This document shows, piece by piece, positions 15,540 through 25,575 of a stretch of 64,000 nt of DNA; the stretch's first letter is position 1, and the number at the start of each line of letters is the position of its first letter. The notes below the pieces were generated by a model. The model saw only the letters and a list, made by a program, of their open reading frames with translations, did not search any database and was not told the origin of the DNA. The DNA comes from Bacteroidales bacterium (GTDB taxonomy: Bacteria > Bacteroidota > Bacteroidia > Bacteroidales > UBA6680). The stretch lies in contig JAOARD010000008.1 of assembly GCA_025210735.1 (NCBI GenBank), forward strand, positions 1 to 64,000, in the 5' to 3' direction. Position numbers and translations under genes: made by a program.

Positions 15540-16520
15540 CTATATTAACTTAATTACAAGTTCAGCTTTGTAACTATTATCTACAACGCCATAAGTATAA
15601 CTATATTTATCCTTAAACTGCAACTCAAGTCGTCTTTTCAGGTTACTTATCCCTAATCCTCCCTCCTTCTTTTTATTATCTACCTGTTCAGGTACAGAAT
15701 TCTCAACTGTAATTTGTACCAATTCAGAATTGGAGTGGAGAGCAATTGATATAACACTTTTGCCTCTGCCGGAACTGTGTTTAAAGGCGTTCTCTATTAA
15801 TGGCATAAGCAGAAACGGAGGTAATAACTGGGTACCATTGCTCACATTGTAGCTCTCGGTAAGTTGCAATCTGTCTCCCATGCGTATGCGCTCTAATTCA
15901 ATATAGTTTCTTATATGTTTAACCTCTTTGTTAATCTCAATATGGTCTGTATCGGCATCATATATTTGGTATCGCAACATATCCGATAGCTTAATTACTG
16001 TCTCAGATGCTCTGTCTGAATCTTTATGTATAAGAAAGTTTATATTATTCAGAACATTAAACAGAAAGTGCGGATTTATCTGAGCTTTCAGATATCTTAA
16101 GCTATCTTCGGTCTGTTTCTTTTCTGCTATTATCAGTTTCTCTTTAATACTAAGCTGCTCTATTATTATCCATACAGATGATAGTCCGCCAACCCATATG
16201 GCAATCTCTACTGTCTCTACAACTATATCTATAATACTAAGTTCAAATGTACTATATCCTAATAGTGTTACTAACAGAATTGATAATATAAACAGCAGGA
16301 TATATAAGAGGTATCTCTTTTTATATAAAAAACGGGGTATAATAAATAGTACGTTAAAGTATACAACTACCATTGTTACAAGTGTAAAGATGAGTGTTGA
16401 GATAAACTCTTTTGTCAGATCGTCTGCCTCTTCTACGCCACCTAAAAGGTTTACAAGCAAGAATGCTGTCCAGAACAGTATCTGATATATTAATCTTTTT
16501 ATTATACTACCCGATCTCAT
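15540..16520 (-). CDS. LytS-like sensor histidine kinase (His_kinase family)
   Basis: 326 residues. Four transmembrane segments fill about 8-120. The His_kinase motif is KAQINPHFLFNVLNNI with phosphoacceptor His151. The ATP-binding part has LMPLIENAFKHS (N box) and GGLGISNLKRRLE (G box). Inner membrane. It sits 2 bp after the TonB-receptor gene and 7 bp before its response regulator, one operon. Confidence 0.92.
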   Translation of the reverse strand: MRSGSIIKRLIYQILFWTAFLLVNLLGGVEEADDLTKEFISTLIFTLVTMVVVYFNVLFIIPRFLYKKRYLLYILLFILSILLVTLLGYSTFELSIIDIVVETVEIAIWVGGLSSVWIIIEQLSIKEKLIIAEKKQTEDSLRYLKAQINPHFLFNVLNNINFLIHKDSDRASETVIKLSDMLRYQIYDADTDHIEINKEVKHIRNYIELERIRMGDRLQLTESYNVSNGTQLLPPFLLMPLIENAFKHSSGRGKSVISIALHSNSELVQITVENSVPEQVDNKKKEGGLGISNLKRRLELQFKDKYSYTYGVVDNSYKAELVIKLI

Positions 16521-16522
16521 AA

Positions 16523-18832
16523 CTATCTAAAATTAAACAGGAAACCAAATTTAACCATTCTTGTATTATATTTTGTATTTGTGTGCTGAATAAAACTATC
16601 CTGAGTTGATGTTGATTTCAGTTTAATACTATTAAATATATCGCTTACACCAAGTATAATCTTTCCTTTACCACTTATAATATCCTTGCTTACACCAAGT
16701 CCCATTCCATAATAGGGGTCGGTTGTGTAGTATAATCCGCTCTGTTTTCCGATATACCGCATATTAACCTGAATCTTAAATCCTGCACCAGGTCTGATAT
16801 TCGCCATAAGTTTGCTGTACCAGTTAACAGATTTGCTTTTTCCTGTATTTGCATCAACCTTAAAGTGTTTGTTAAAAACTGTAAAGTCGTTACTTATATC
16901 TAACCAGTTAGTTACATTATATTTCATGTATAACTCAACTCCTGTATTACTTCTGTTTGATTCGTTAGCATAGGTTGTAAGTACAACATTATTTGGTCTT
17001 AGCTCTTTCTTTGCCTGAATTACATTTGTTGTAATCCTGTGGAATAGTGTTGTTGCAATATTCAGTTTGCCCCCACTTACTTCGTGGGTAAGTTCGAATA
17101 CATGAGCAAATTCGGGCTTTAGATCAGGGTTACCTTTTGATATATCCAGCTTATTACTATAATCAATTGTTGGGTTCAGTTGTTCATATTCAGGTCTGTT
17201 TATTCGTTTTGAGTAAGAGAACATTATACCGTTCTCAACCCCGAATAGCGGAAAACCTGTGGTAAGCTGAACATTAGGATAGATATTTACGTAATCTTGT
17301 CCAAAGCGTTCTCCGCCCTTATGGTCACCTTTACTATTGTAAGCCTCTAATCGTGCTCCTAATCCTAACTCAGCAAATCCTATCTGCCAGTTACTAACCA
17401 CAAACAGCGAGTTCTTATTCTGATTGAATGTGTATTTATTATTGGTTCCTAAACTATTGTTTGTTATTATCTGGCTCGCATCAAATGTGAGATAACTGGA
17501 TTCTAATCCGGCCTTTAAGCCTACAAAATCGGTAACAGGCATCTCATAGTTTATATTGGCATCGATACTTGAGAAGGTATTATCAACTACTGATTTGTCG
17601 AAATCAGTCTTGTTATTATTTATCGTCTTATTTGCCGTTGACGACCACATTGTTCCTTTAAACAAGTTGGCACTAACCTCAAGGGTTTTCTCCTTGCTAA
17701 ACATTGTATTGTATGATAGCTCTACTCCTCCAAATGATTCTTTATTCTCCGAATCGCCTTTTATACTGCTATTTGCAACTGTGTTATCGGTACGTGTTGT
17801 AATATAACTCTGATTTATATCGCTATTCTCTTTTCCATTCTCGTAATAGAGCGATAGTGACAGTTCAGAAGAGTCGCTTATAGCGTAGGTTGTTCCTCCC
17901 ATTATAAAGTGCGATAATCCGTCGCCCTTACTTTTTGTATGGTCGGTAAGTTTTTTATTTCCGTTCACAATTGTCTTATAGTAACGTTCTGAGCTTGTCT
18001 CCGATTCGCTTTTTGATTTCTCTACACTGTAGTTCAGGTTAAATCCAATCTTATTGTGCTTGTACTGTATCCCGGCAGTTCCTGAAGCCGATAGTGGCAA
18101 CAGACTCATATCTCCTCCTAACGTAACCTCTGTACCATTACGTTTCTCTTTCTTTAGTATTACATTTATCATACCTCCTTCGCCATCTGGTCCATGCTCA
18201 GCTCCGGCATTTGTAATAATCTCTATCTTCTCTATACTTGATGCAGGAATCTGCTTAAGTGCCTGAGCCGCTCCTAAAAACGAGAGAGCTGTCTCTTTAC
18301 CATTTATAAGCACAAACACATCATCTTCGCCTCTGATGCTTATCTCTCCCGCTATACCAACCTCAACAGATGGAGCCATACTCAATATCTCAACCGCAGA
18401 TCCTCCGGAATTAATGATATCTTTCTGCACATTGATTATTCGCTTACCGGCTTTTGTCTCTATATAACTTTTCTCTGCAACAACCTCTACCTCGTCCAGT
18501 TTCACAGCTGACTCAGATAGCATAATTTTACCCAGATCAATGGTTTTGTCCTCTATTGTCACATCTGTTTTTATCTCTTTTTTATAGCCTATTACAGATA
18601 TTGTAACATTGTAGATTCCTTTAGGTATACGTTTTATTGCAAATGTACCATTTAACCTTGCCATATGTCCAAACAGGGTATCAACCGATACTCCTTTAAC
18701 AACAATATTGGCAAAAGGCAGATCTTCTTTTGTCTGTTTACTTACAACTCTTCCTTTAATTGTCTGTTGCGCATTGGCAAATACCGATATCAGTAAAAAC
18801 AGACACATAATAATTGGGGTCGCTCTATTCAT
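16523..18832 (-). CDS. TonB-dependent outer-membrane receptor with carboxypeptidase-like N-terminal domain
   Basis: 769 residues. A signal peptide (1-21, ending ANAQ) is followed by a carboxypeptidase-regulatory-like beta domain (about 24-105: TIKGRVVSKQTKEDLPFANI), a plug (about 115-225, with IEKIEIITNAGAEHGPDGEG) and a large beta-barrel of the OMP_b-brl_3 type ending in GFLFNFR. Outer membrane. First gene of an operon with LytS and LytTR genes, so receptor and two-component system are probably functionally linked. Ligand unknown. Confidence 0.88.
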   Translation of the reverse strand: MNRATPIIMCLFLLISVFANAQQTIKGRVVSKQTKEDLPFANIVVKGVSVDTLFGHMARLNGTFAIKRIPKGIYNVTISVIGYKKEIKTDVTIEDKTIDLGKIMLSESAVKLDEVEVVAEKSYIETKAGKRIINVQKDIINSGGSAVEILSMAPSVEVGIAGEISIRGEDDVFVLINGKETALSFLGAAQALKQIPASSIEKIEIITNAGAEHGPDGEGGMINVILKKEKRNGTEVTLGGDMSLLPLSASGTAGIQYKHNKIGFNLNYSVEKSKSESETSSERYYKTIVNGNKKLTDHTKSKGDGLSHFIMGGTTYAISDSSELSLSLYYENGKENSDINQSYITTRTDNTVANSSIKGDSENKESFGGVELSYNTMFSKEKTLEVSANLFKGTMWSSTANKTINNNKTDFDKSVVDNTFSSIDANINYEMPVTDFVGLKAGLESSYLTFDASQIITNNSLGTNNKYTFNQNKNSLFVVSNWQIGFAELGLGARLEAYNSKGDHKGGERFGQDYVNIYPNVQLTTGFPLFGVENGIMFSYSKRINRPEYEQLNPTIDYSNKLDISKGNPDLKPEFAHVFELTHEVSGGKLNIATTLFHRITTNVIQAKKELRPNNVVLTTYANESNRSNTGVELYMKYNVTNWLDISNDFTVFNKHFKVDANTGKSKSVNWYSKLMANIRPGAGFKIQVNMRYIGKQSGLYYTTDPYYGMGLGVSKDIISGKGKIILGVSDIFNSIKLKSTSTQDSFIQHTNTKYNTRMVKFGFLFNFR

Positions 18833-18992
18833 CCTCTATAATTTTTTAATGTTTTATGTAAATAAAATCATTAAGATGTGTTACAGGTAATTAATTATCT
18901 GAACAACATCAATAGAGGTATGATCGACAAAAATGGAGGTTGCTTATGAGGGGTTAGTTATAGGTTTTGGGGTATTCTGTGTCCGGACTAAT

Positions 18993-19202
18993 GCTCTGTG
19001 GGCGAAAATGGTTGGTGAAGAGATGTTTTTTACTAAAACCCTGTATATTTGAATATTACTAAATACCCGCTTTGCATAATTTCAAATACAAGTTATTGCT
19101 AATTTCTCCTATTTAAGCCAGTATATATGATAGGTTTAAAGCTTCCAGATAATAATAAGATACAGACAATTTGAATCACCAACCAAATTCTGTCACAGAA
19201 CG
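18993..19202. mobile_element. MITE-like element A with terminal inverted repeats
   Basis: 210 bp. The left end GCTCTGTGGGCGAAAATGG and the complement of the right end (CGTTCTGTGACAGAATTTGG) match with few differences, followed by TTGGTGA on both. No gene inside. A related element of almost the same length lies 187 bp further on. No flanking target duplication was seen. Confidence 0.65.
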
Positions 19203-19274
19203 CCATTTGCTGAACAAAACTACTAGTATCAACATACAAATCAATTAATTAGATTCAGAAAGCGAAAATAAAAC

Positions 19275-19397
19275 ATGAAACTATTTAAAAAAAAGAGGTC
19301 AAGATTTAAACTACCACTATCTAAGAATAAGCACATAAAACCATCTTTATTAACAACTCATTTTAAACAAGTTAATGCTACAATCAATGTTCTGTGA
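19275..19397 (+). CDS. Possible small basic protein, 40 residues
   Basis: ATG at 19275 opens a 40-codon frame with a very basic start (MKLFKKKRSRFKLPLSKNK) that ends inside element B. No family recognised and no clear ribosome-binding site. May be chance coding. The 18833-19740 interval otherwise holds only the two repeat elements. Confidence 0.25.
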   Translation: MKLFKKKRSRFKLPLSKNKHIKPSLLTTHFKQVNATINVL

Positions 19398-19596
19398 GCG
19401 AAAATGGTTGGCGAGAAATCATATTTTACAAATCTTTGTATATAAGCATATTACAATTTTAGACCTTAGTATATTATTAAATACATACTATCATGCTATT
19501 TATCTCTTCAAATCAACATCTATCAGGGATACAATATTTATAAATTATCGGAGGATAAAGGTTTTTCAATTTACCAACCAAATTCTGTCACAGAAC
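19389..19596. mobile_element. MITE-like element B with terminal inverted repeats
   Basis: 208 bp. The left end GTTCTGTGAGCGAAAATGG pairs with the complement of the right end (GTTCTGTGACAGAATTTGG). Ends and length match element A while the interior has diverged, so the two are family members and not a recent tandem duplication. Confidence 0.65.
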
Positions 19597-19674
19597 ATTC
19601 ACACCAACACAAAACCCCACACCAACACCCTGTAATTCAGACACATTACACACCAATCAATAACCTCATAAACA

Positions 19675-19712
19675 GAAAAGACTGCACTAAACCAGCACAG
19701 TCTCTTTTATCA
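19675..19712 (-). terminator. Probable terminator of nadE
   Basis: On the minus strand GACTGTGCTGGTTTAGTGCAGTC forms an imperfect stem followed by TTTTC, about 30 bp after the stop codon. Confidence 0.5.
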
Positions 19713-19740
19713 TTTTATCAATTATGGCTTCTCCAGCCTG

Positions 19741-20562
19741 TTACTTCAATATATCTTTTCTCTTAAGATTAAGCGGGTTTGTACGCTTATATCCTGATGC
19801 TTTATGTCTGCGCATTACCGGATGATTCATATCAACATCATACTCAGGATTATTAATATAATTATACAGAATAGTATCAACCTCTGTATACGATTTAGCT
19901 TCAAGTTGCTCAAGATCACTACTTGTTATCCCTAAACCATCTGTTGGTACAGCATCAATACAACTCTGCAAGGCATCTTTAGCCTCTCCTTCCAGCTCAT
20001 TCTCTACCAAATAAACCGAGCACTGATACACCTCATTCTTCCATAACTCCTGAATCATACCATAGTCTCCAACATCGCCATGCAGAGTCCAGAAACCAAG
20101 AAGATACTCAGTATAATTATCTGTACTCAATACTAAACCTCTGTACTTCTGTGCAAGATTATACAGATGAATCATCCTAAGGCGGGCTTTAATATTTCCA
20201 AGTCTTATCCTTATCTCTCTATCCGTCTCCTCAGCCTTAATCTCCTCTTCGCAAAACAGCAAGTGCTGTTTATATAACTCGGTAAGATCAACCTCTTTAA
20301 AATCGTCACAGAAGCTCTCTCCTATCGCTATACCACGCTCAATCTCATCAGGTTTATTTGTCTCAATAGTAATTGCACGACCAATAAGCTTAACACCCAA
20401 TTTCTTACAAACAGGTGCAGCAAGTGCTGTACATAATGCTGAGTCTATTCCTCCCGATTCACCAATAACCAACGATTTAAGACCAGAACTCTTAATATAA
20501 CGTTCAAGTTCCTTACGAATATTTATTATTACAGTTGCTATCTGCTCTTTACTTAAATTCAT
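19741..20562 (-). CDS. nadE: NAD synthase
   Basis: 273 residues from the ATG at 20562; the longer frame begins with a TTG. The ATP pyrophosphatase motif SGGIDS (in IGESGGIDSALCTAL, about residue 38) and the later STDNYTEYLLGFWTLHGDVGD segment are typical of NadE. It adenylates and amidates deamido-NAD to give NAD. There is no N-terminal glutaminase domain, so it should use ammonia. Cytoplasmic, single gene. Confidence 0.88.
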   Translation of the reverse strand: MNLSKEQIATVIINIRKELERYIKSSGLKSLVIGESGGIDSALCTALAAPVCKKLGVKLIGRAITIETNKPDEIERGIAIGESFCDDFKEVDLTELYKQHLLFCEEEIKAEETDREIRIRLGNIKARLRMIHLYNLAQKYRGLVLSTDNYTEYLLGFWTLHGDVGDYGMIQELWKNEVYQCSVYLVENELEGEAKDALQSCIDAVPTDGLGITSSDLEQLEAKSYTEVDTILYNYINNPEYDVDMNHPVMRRHKASGYKRTNPLNLKRKDILK

Positions 20563-20662
20563 ACAAAACAATTTTATATCTGCAAAAATAAAAAAGATAA
20601 CATACGAGTTAACAATATTTACAACCGATTTAAAAAAATATGTCCAACTAAATCCCTTCTTA

Positions 20663-21382
20663 TCATCTTAACAACAACATAGTACCTGATACCAAAGATA
20701 TACCAACATTCAGATATCCGAAAACTGTTACAGACAAAACCCCATTCAGACGTTTTCCCACTACCGTTCCAGCTAACAATATAGGAGAGTATATTAATAC
20801 CATACCCAAAACCTCTTTTGTAATCAACCCAACATACCAATATCCGAAAATAGCTACTAATGCAGTAACAGTACTAAACCAAGCAAATATCTCTCTGAAC
20901 TGCCTGTTACTAACACCTACTTTTTGAATAAACAGAGCTAACGGAGGACCACTTACAGATATTGTTCCGGTTAACAACCCAACAAAAGCACCTACCAACA
21001 GGTATACAATCTTTGGAAGTCTTACATTCATTGGTTTGCTGTTTAATAATGATAACGCTATTAATACCATAATCAACAGACCAGTAATATGTATCAACGT
21101 ATCCTCTGTTATATATGATAATATCAATACTCCAACAACTGTAAATACTCCACCACTTACTATAAGCAATCTGAAATTACCTCCAACCAGTTTTTCGGAC
21201 TTCCTTTGCAATATTATAAATACCGATGCTATTAAGTTACATATCATTAATACAGGTATAACCACTTTTGCAGGATACCACAACATAAGAAAAGGCAGTG
21301 ATAATAATGCAAAACCAAAACCTGTTAAGCCTTTTAGCAGACTGGATACAATAACAACCAAAATAGATAAAAGAGATGCCAT
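20663..21382 (-). CDS. TauE/SafE-family membrane permease
   Basis: 239 residues from the ATG at 21382, 5 bp after the stop of the YeiH-like gene. An upstream ATG at 21433 would overlap that gene by 46 bp and is less likely. Seven to eight hydrophobic segments and the family motif LLKGLTGFGFALLSLP identify TauE/SafE (PF01925), thought to export sulfite, sulfonates or related anions. Its place after a YeiH-like transporter suggests a shared sulfur-anion substrate. Confidence 0.82.
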   Translation of the reverse strand: MASLLSILVVIVSSLLKGLTGFGFALLSLPFLMLWYPAKVVIPVLMICNLIASVFIILQRKSEKLVGGNFRLLIVSGGVFTVVGVLILSYITEDTLIHITGLLIMVLIALSLLNSKPMNVRLPKIVYLLVGAFVGLLTGTISVSGPPLALFIQKVGVSNRQFREIFAWFSTVTALVAIFGYWYVGLITKEVLGMVLIYSPILLAGTVVGKRLNGVLSVTVFGYLNVGISLVSGTMLLLR

Positions 21383-21387
21383 GACTT

Positions 21388-22311
21388 CTATGAATTTAAT
21401 GCAACAAATGATACCACAGATGTAAGCACCCATAATACTACACCTACCAAAAAAGGCTTTATGCCAGATCTTCTTATATCTGAAATATTGATACTATTAC
21501 CTATCAGAAACAGAGCCAATACCATTCCTCTGTTACCAAACCAGCTAAGGTGATTATATGATTCTTTATATACAGGAAACATATTTGAGACAACTATAGC
21601 CAAAACAAACAGAAGAATAAACCACGGAAAACCTGCTACACTCCCCCTTCGGTTTCCATTAAACATAGTAACAACAAACGATAATGGAATAATCCAAAGA
21701 GCTCTTATTAACTTAACTGTTGTAGCTGTATGTAATGCTATATCGCCATACTGTGCTCCTGCACCAACAACTGAACTTGTATCATGAATAGCAATAGCAA
21801 CCCATTTGCCAAACACCTCTTGTGACATACCAAAATACCACCCCAAATACGGAAATATAAATAACGACACTGCATTAAGTACAAATACAACAATCAACGC
21901 AAAAGAACTCTGATACTCTTCTGACTTTAACACAGGCGACAAGGCTGCTATAGCACTACCTCCGCAAATAGCTGTTCCGGCAGATATAAGCACAGTTGTT
22001 TTTCTCTCCAAACCAACCAACTTACCCAGAATAATACCCAAAATCATAATACTTACAACCGATACCGCTGTAATAACAAACCCACTTTGCGATGCCTTTA
22101 ACACCATAGTTAAATTGGTTCCAAAACCAATAAGTACCACAGAAGCTTTTAACACCCACGATGTATATAACTTTGTATTTACACCTCGTACTCCGGAAAG
22201 AGATAAGATTATTCCTCCAAGCAGACCTATTACAGGTGAAACAAACGGTGCAAAACACAAAACTATACACACTTTGATTACCCACTGATATCTACCACTT
22301 AACATATCCAT
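21388..22311 (-). CDS. yeiH: YeiH/UPF0324-family transporter (putative sulfate exporter)
   Basis: 307 residues with about ten hydrophobic segments. The conserved motifs ISAGTAICGGSAIAALSPV and VAIAIHDTSSVVGAGAQYG are diagnostic of the UPF0324/YeiH family. Inner membrane. It lies 74 bp downstream of a LysR-type regulator on the same strand and just before TauE, a gene group similar to enterobacterial yeiE-yeiH. Substrate is inferred, not shown. Confidence 0.85.
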   Translation of the reverse strand: MDMLSGRYQWVIKVCIVLCFAPFVSPVIGLLGGIILSLSGVRGVNTKLYTSWVLKASVVLIGFGTNLTMVLKASQSGFVITAVSVVSIMILGIILGKLVGLERKTTVLISAGTAICGGSAIAALSPVLKSEEYQSSFALIVVFVLNAVSLFIFPYLGWYFGMSQEVFGKWVAIAIHDTSSVVGAGAQYGDIALHTATTVKLIRALWIIPLSFVVTMFNGNRRGSVAGFPWFILLFVLAIVVSNMFPVYKESYNHLSWFGNRGMVLALFLIGNSINISDIRRSGIKPFLVGVVLWVLTSVVSFVALNS

Positions 22312-22385
22312 AACTAATACTTTTTTGAATCAAAAGTATCGTTATGATATAACCAATACAAATACCAAATATTTATATATTATAA

Positions 22386-23273
22386 CTAAAAGTTATACTG
22401 AAGAAGAAAATCTATAAACACTCTAACCATAGAACTCTCATAACCTTTATTTAGTGCTATCCTGAATTTTCTTGGTATAGATAAGCCAGAAACATTAAGC
22501 TTTATAAGCCTGTTCATATATAATTCATTTGCTACAGCCTGTTCAGATACTACCGCAATACCATCAAAATCAAGTAAAAAATTCTTAATAGACTCCGTAC
22601 TACCTAAATGCACATGAGTATTCAGTGCTTCAAAATCTAAACCTGAATCTACCAACGCGCTCTTAACCACCTCTAATGTACCAGAACCTACCTCTCTAAG
22701 AACAATCGGAAACTGTCTGAAATCCTCTAACCCGATATTACGTCTCTTTGCATAAACGCTATTAGCACCGGTAACTGTAATAAGCTCATCGTCCATAAAC
22801 TCAGTATACCTGATATCCGATTGCGACGATTCATTCTCTACAAGAGCCATATCAATCTTATTACTCAACAACAACTGCTCCATATCAAATGAGTTGCCAT
22901 TTATCAGGTGTATCTTTATTCCGGGATAACGTTTATGAAACGATGCCATCACCTTTGGTATTACATACTGCGATATTGTAGAACTTGCACCCAAAACAAA
23001 CTCCCCGGTTGAGGTATTACTAATTTTACTAACCTCAAAATCCAGATCACGATAAAGACCATCAATCTTCTTTAAAGAATTATACACAAGCTCCCCTGCA
23101 CGTGTAAGAAATATCTTATTGCCCTTTCGGTCAAACAGATTAACCTTATATCTACTCTCCAACTCCTTAATATGTTTGGTTACTGCCGGTTGACTAATAC
23201 ACAAATTCCCGGCAGCCTTAGAGAAACTAAGATTCTCAGCAACATTCAAAAAGACAATATCTCTGTAATCCAT
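22386..23273 (-). CDS. LysR-family transcriptional regulator
   Basis: 295 residues. The N-terminal winged helix is clear (FLNVAENLSFSKAAGNLCIS, given in part, then QPAVTKHIKELE). A LysR substrate-binding domain occupies about 90-290. Co-directional with and just upstream of the YeiH and TauE genes, so a sulfur-anion-responsive regulator like YeiE or CysB is likely. Effector unknown. Confidence 0.88.
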   Translation of the reverse strand: MDYRDIVFLNVAENLSFSKAAGNLCISQPAVTKHIKELESRYKVNLFDRKGNKIFLTRAGELVYNSLKKIDGLYRDLDFEVSKISNTSTGEFVLGASSTISQYVIPKVMASFHKRYPGIKIHLINGNSFDMEQLLLSNKIDMALVENESSQSDIRYTEFMDDELITVTGANSVYAKRRNIGLEDFRQFPIVLREVGSGTLEVVKSALVDSGLDFEALNTHVHLGSTESIKNFLLDFDGIAVVSEQAVANELYMNRLIKLNVSGLSIPRKFRIALNKGYESSMVRVFIDFLLQYNF

Positions 23274-23530
23274 ACTATACTAAAGATTATTCTACACAGT
23301 AAATGTATACATAATTACCATTGCTTACCATAAAAAGCACAGTTCTATTTATCCGTAAACATATAACCTGAAATTTTCACAAATAGGTTTCAAAAACTAC
23401 AACGTGTTGCAACTATATATTCAGAACCCCATTATAAATAATTCCCCGGAAGATTTATTAAGATACTATATGCAATACTTTACTAAACTGTAATACAAAC
23501 AAATTGTATATTAACATAATTAATACTTCT

Positions 23531-25480
23531 ATGAATCAAACAAAAATTTATATCGGAATACTATTTCTGATAATCTCAACAACAAAACTGCTATCAGCAG
23601 ACAAAACAGATGACTTCATATTCAGAATTCATCCTGCAAAAAATGATCATCTGTACATTGATGTAAAAGGCTGGCACTATTCAGCTGAAAAAAAAGGTGG
23701 TACAATTCAGTTATACGAGATGGATAACGGCATTGATCGATTAATTAAGGTTATACCATGTCCCAATTCTCCACAATATGTATATCTGCAACCAATGCAC
23801 AGTGATAATATTATTGGACTTAACCATGTTTCAGGAAATCTTGAGCTCATGGAAAACAAACCTATTGAAGACAGAATGTTCGAGTTAGTTCCTGTTATGG
23901 GTAAAAAAGAGACATACACAATAAGAATATGCAACACATATCTTGATGCAGATATAAAACCTGAAGGTTTGCTCAAAATCGAAAACTCTGATAAAGCAAA
24001 TCATACTGAATGGATATTTGAAGCTTCCAGACCTCTTACCGAGGAAACCGAAAATATACTGGATAATACAAATGATATATACAGATTAAGATCTGCAAAT
24101 AATACTGAACTTTCAATAGATATGCCAGGTTTTAACTCCAATGCAGGACGATATGAAGCTGAAGTAAAATTGTTCCCTGAAGAGAGGCCGTTAGGAGCAG
24201 ACAGATATATAAAGATAAAGCAGTGCCCATATGATCCTGAATACGTATTTATACAACCACAACACTCCGATTTTGTATTTGACGTTAGAGGCGGAAGCAA
24301 AGATAAAGGAACCAAAATACAGTTATACACTAAGGGGTTAACAAATAGTGCACAAATGTTTAAACCAATACTAATATCCAACAATGGTAAGAAGAAGTAT
24401 GTACTAGAATCAAAAGTTAGTGGATTATATCTTACTTCAAATGGTTCAAACACGTCTATAACTCAGGAAGAGTATACCGGAAACGACGATCAACTATGGA
24501 TGTTTGAAAAAACAAGTCTATACAATATGGCTCCTCCCGGAGATAAGGTATTTGCAATACAGAATATAGGTAATAATAAATATCTTGATCTTACAAATGA
24601 CCACAATCACGATGGAGCAAAGCTAATGGTAAGCTCCTACTCCCCAGAGAACCGGGCAGATGGATACCACAAGTTAAATGGTAGTGGTACATGGAAAACC
24701 ATACAACCAATGCACAGTACAAAAGTTCTTGATGTTGTAAACTGGAGTAAAAACTCTGGTACAAATATAATCTTATACAAGAATCATAGCGGTGATAATC
24801 AAAAGTTCAAATTTATTCCTACAGGTGAGGCTATGACCTTTTATATAATAAATAAGAATAGCAACATGGCGTTGGGTTACAATTACAGAAATGAATTAAT
24901 ACAAACATACTTTAATAGAAACGATTCACGTCAAAAATGGAAACTACATCAATTGCCTGAAACATTCCATATCCCCAATCCTAATCAGGAGTTCTATATA
25001 AAATGTGCATTCTCAGATAAATATTGGGATCTATCTGGATCTGGTAATCATACAAATCACGATGGAAACCCATTCCAAATATACTACTTGGGTAAAGATG
25101 ATGACAGAGATAGAAGGTTCAAGTTTAAACGCTATGATAATAAATGGGTTTTCATAGAAGTCCAAAACGGTGGTAAATTAGTAAATGTTAGAGGACGAAG
25201 CGGTAATAATGGAGCACATATAGATCTGTATAGGAAACATAATGGTGGTGTTCAAAGATTTGCTATACAAGTTACATCACCAACATTCTTTGTATTAAGA
25301 ACACAGAAGAGGAAAACAGTTGATGTACGTGGAGGAGACAATAACGATGGTAATAAACTAATTCAGTATGATCTTCACTATGGTAAAAACCAGCAGTTTC
25401 AGCTTGTATATGCAAATGGACCTAAGAAAGGTCAAGTATATGAATTCTTTAATAAATACACGTTCATTCCAAACAGATAA
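23531..25480 (+). CDS. Secreted protein with tandem ricin-type (RICIN) lectin repeats
   Basis: 649 residues. ATG at 23531 gives a signal peptide (about 1-22, KLLSA); a TTG at 23504 is less likely. Four to five beta-trefoil units follow, each with YVYLQPMHSDN/TIQPMHSTKVLDV-type strands and the recurrent GGSKDKGTKIQLYT, WSKNSGTNIILYKN, RGRSGNNGAHIDLYRK and RGGDNNDGNKLIQYD motifs. No catalytic domain is visible, so it is probably a carbohydrate-binding surface or secreted protein. The start-codon repeat and a large membrane-protein gene follow on the same strand. Confidence 0.8.
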   Translation: MNQTKIYIGILFLIISTTKLLSADKTDDFIFRIHPAKNDHLYIDVKGWHYSAEKKGGTIQLYEMDNGIDRLIKVIPCPNSPQYVYLQPMHSDNIIGLNHVSGNLELMENKPIEDRMFELVPVMGKKETYTIRICNTYLDADIKPEGLLKIENSDKANHTEWIFEASRPLTEETENILDNTNDIYRLRSANNTELSIDMPGFNSNAGRYEAEVKLFPEERPLGADRYIKIKQCPYDPEYVFIQPQHSDFVFDVRGGSKDKGTKIQLYTKGLTNSAQMFKPILISNNGKKKYVLESKVSGLYLTSNGSNTSITQEEYTGNDDQLWMFEKTSLYNMAPPGDKVFAIQNIGNNKYLDLTNDHNHDGAKLMVSSYSPENRADGYHKLNGSGTWKTIQPMHSTKVLDVVNWSKNSGTNIILYKNHSGDNQKFKFIPTGEAMTFYIINKNSNMALGYNYRNELIQTYFNRNDSRQKWKLHQLPETFHIPNPNQEFYIKCAFSDKYWDLSGSGNHTNHDGNPFQIYYLGKDDDRDRRFKFKRYDNKWVFIEVQNGGKLVNVRGRSGNNGAHIDLYRKHNGGVQRFAIQVTSPTFFVLRTQKRKTVDVRGGDNNDGNKLIQYDLHYGKNQQFQLVYANGPKKGQVYEFFNKYTFIPNR

Positions 25481-25484
25481 AAAG

Positions 25485-25575
25485 ATGAAACGAGCATAAT
25501 ATAAGGTTTCGATAGAACACAGAAACAATATAAATGCGAGTTCCATCTGGCAAATAAAAAAACAATTATAAACAG
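25485..25575 (+). repeat. ~90-bp start-codon repeat
   Basis: Starts ATGAAACGAGCAT, contains AATGCGAGTTCCATCTGGC and ends in an A-rich tail touching the ATG of the next gene at 25576. The internal frame stops after four codons. Confidence 0.85.

Noticed and set aside
22022..22285. 87-residue frame within the YeiH gene
   Set aside because: Out-of-frame shadow of a clear transporter gene.
22321..22340. TTTTTTGAATCAAAA as a third FNR-type box
   Set aside because: The half sites are fused without the 4-bp spacing of TTGAT-N4-ATCAA.
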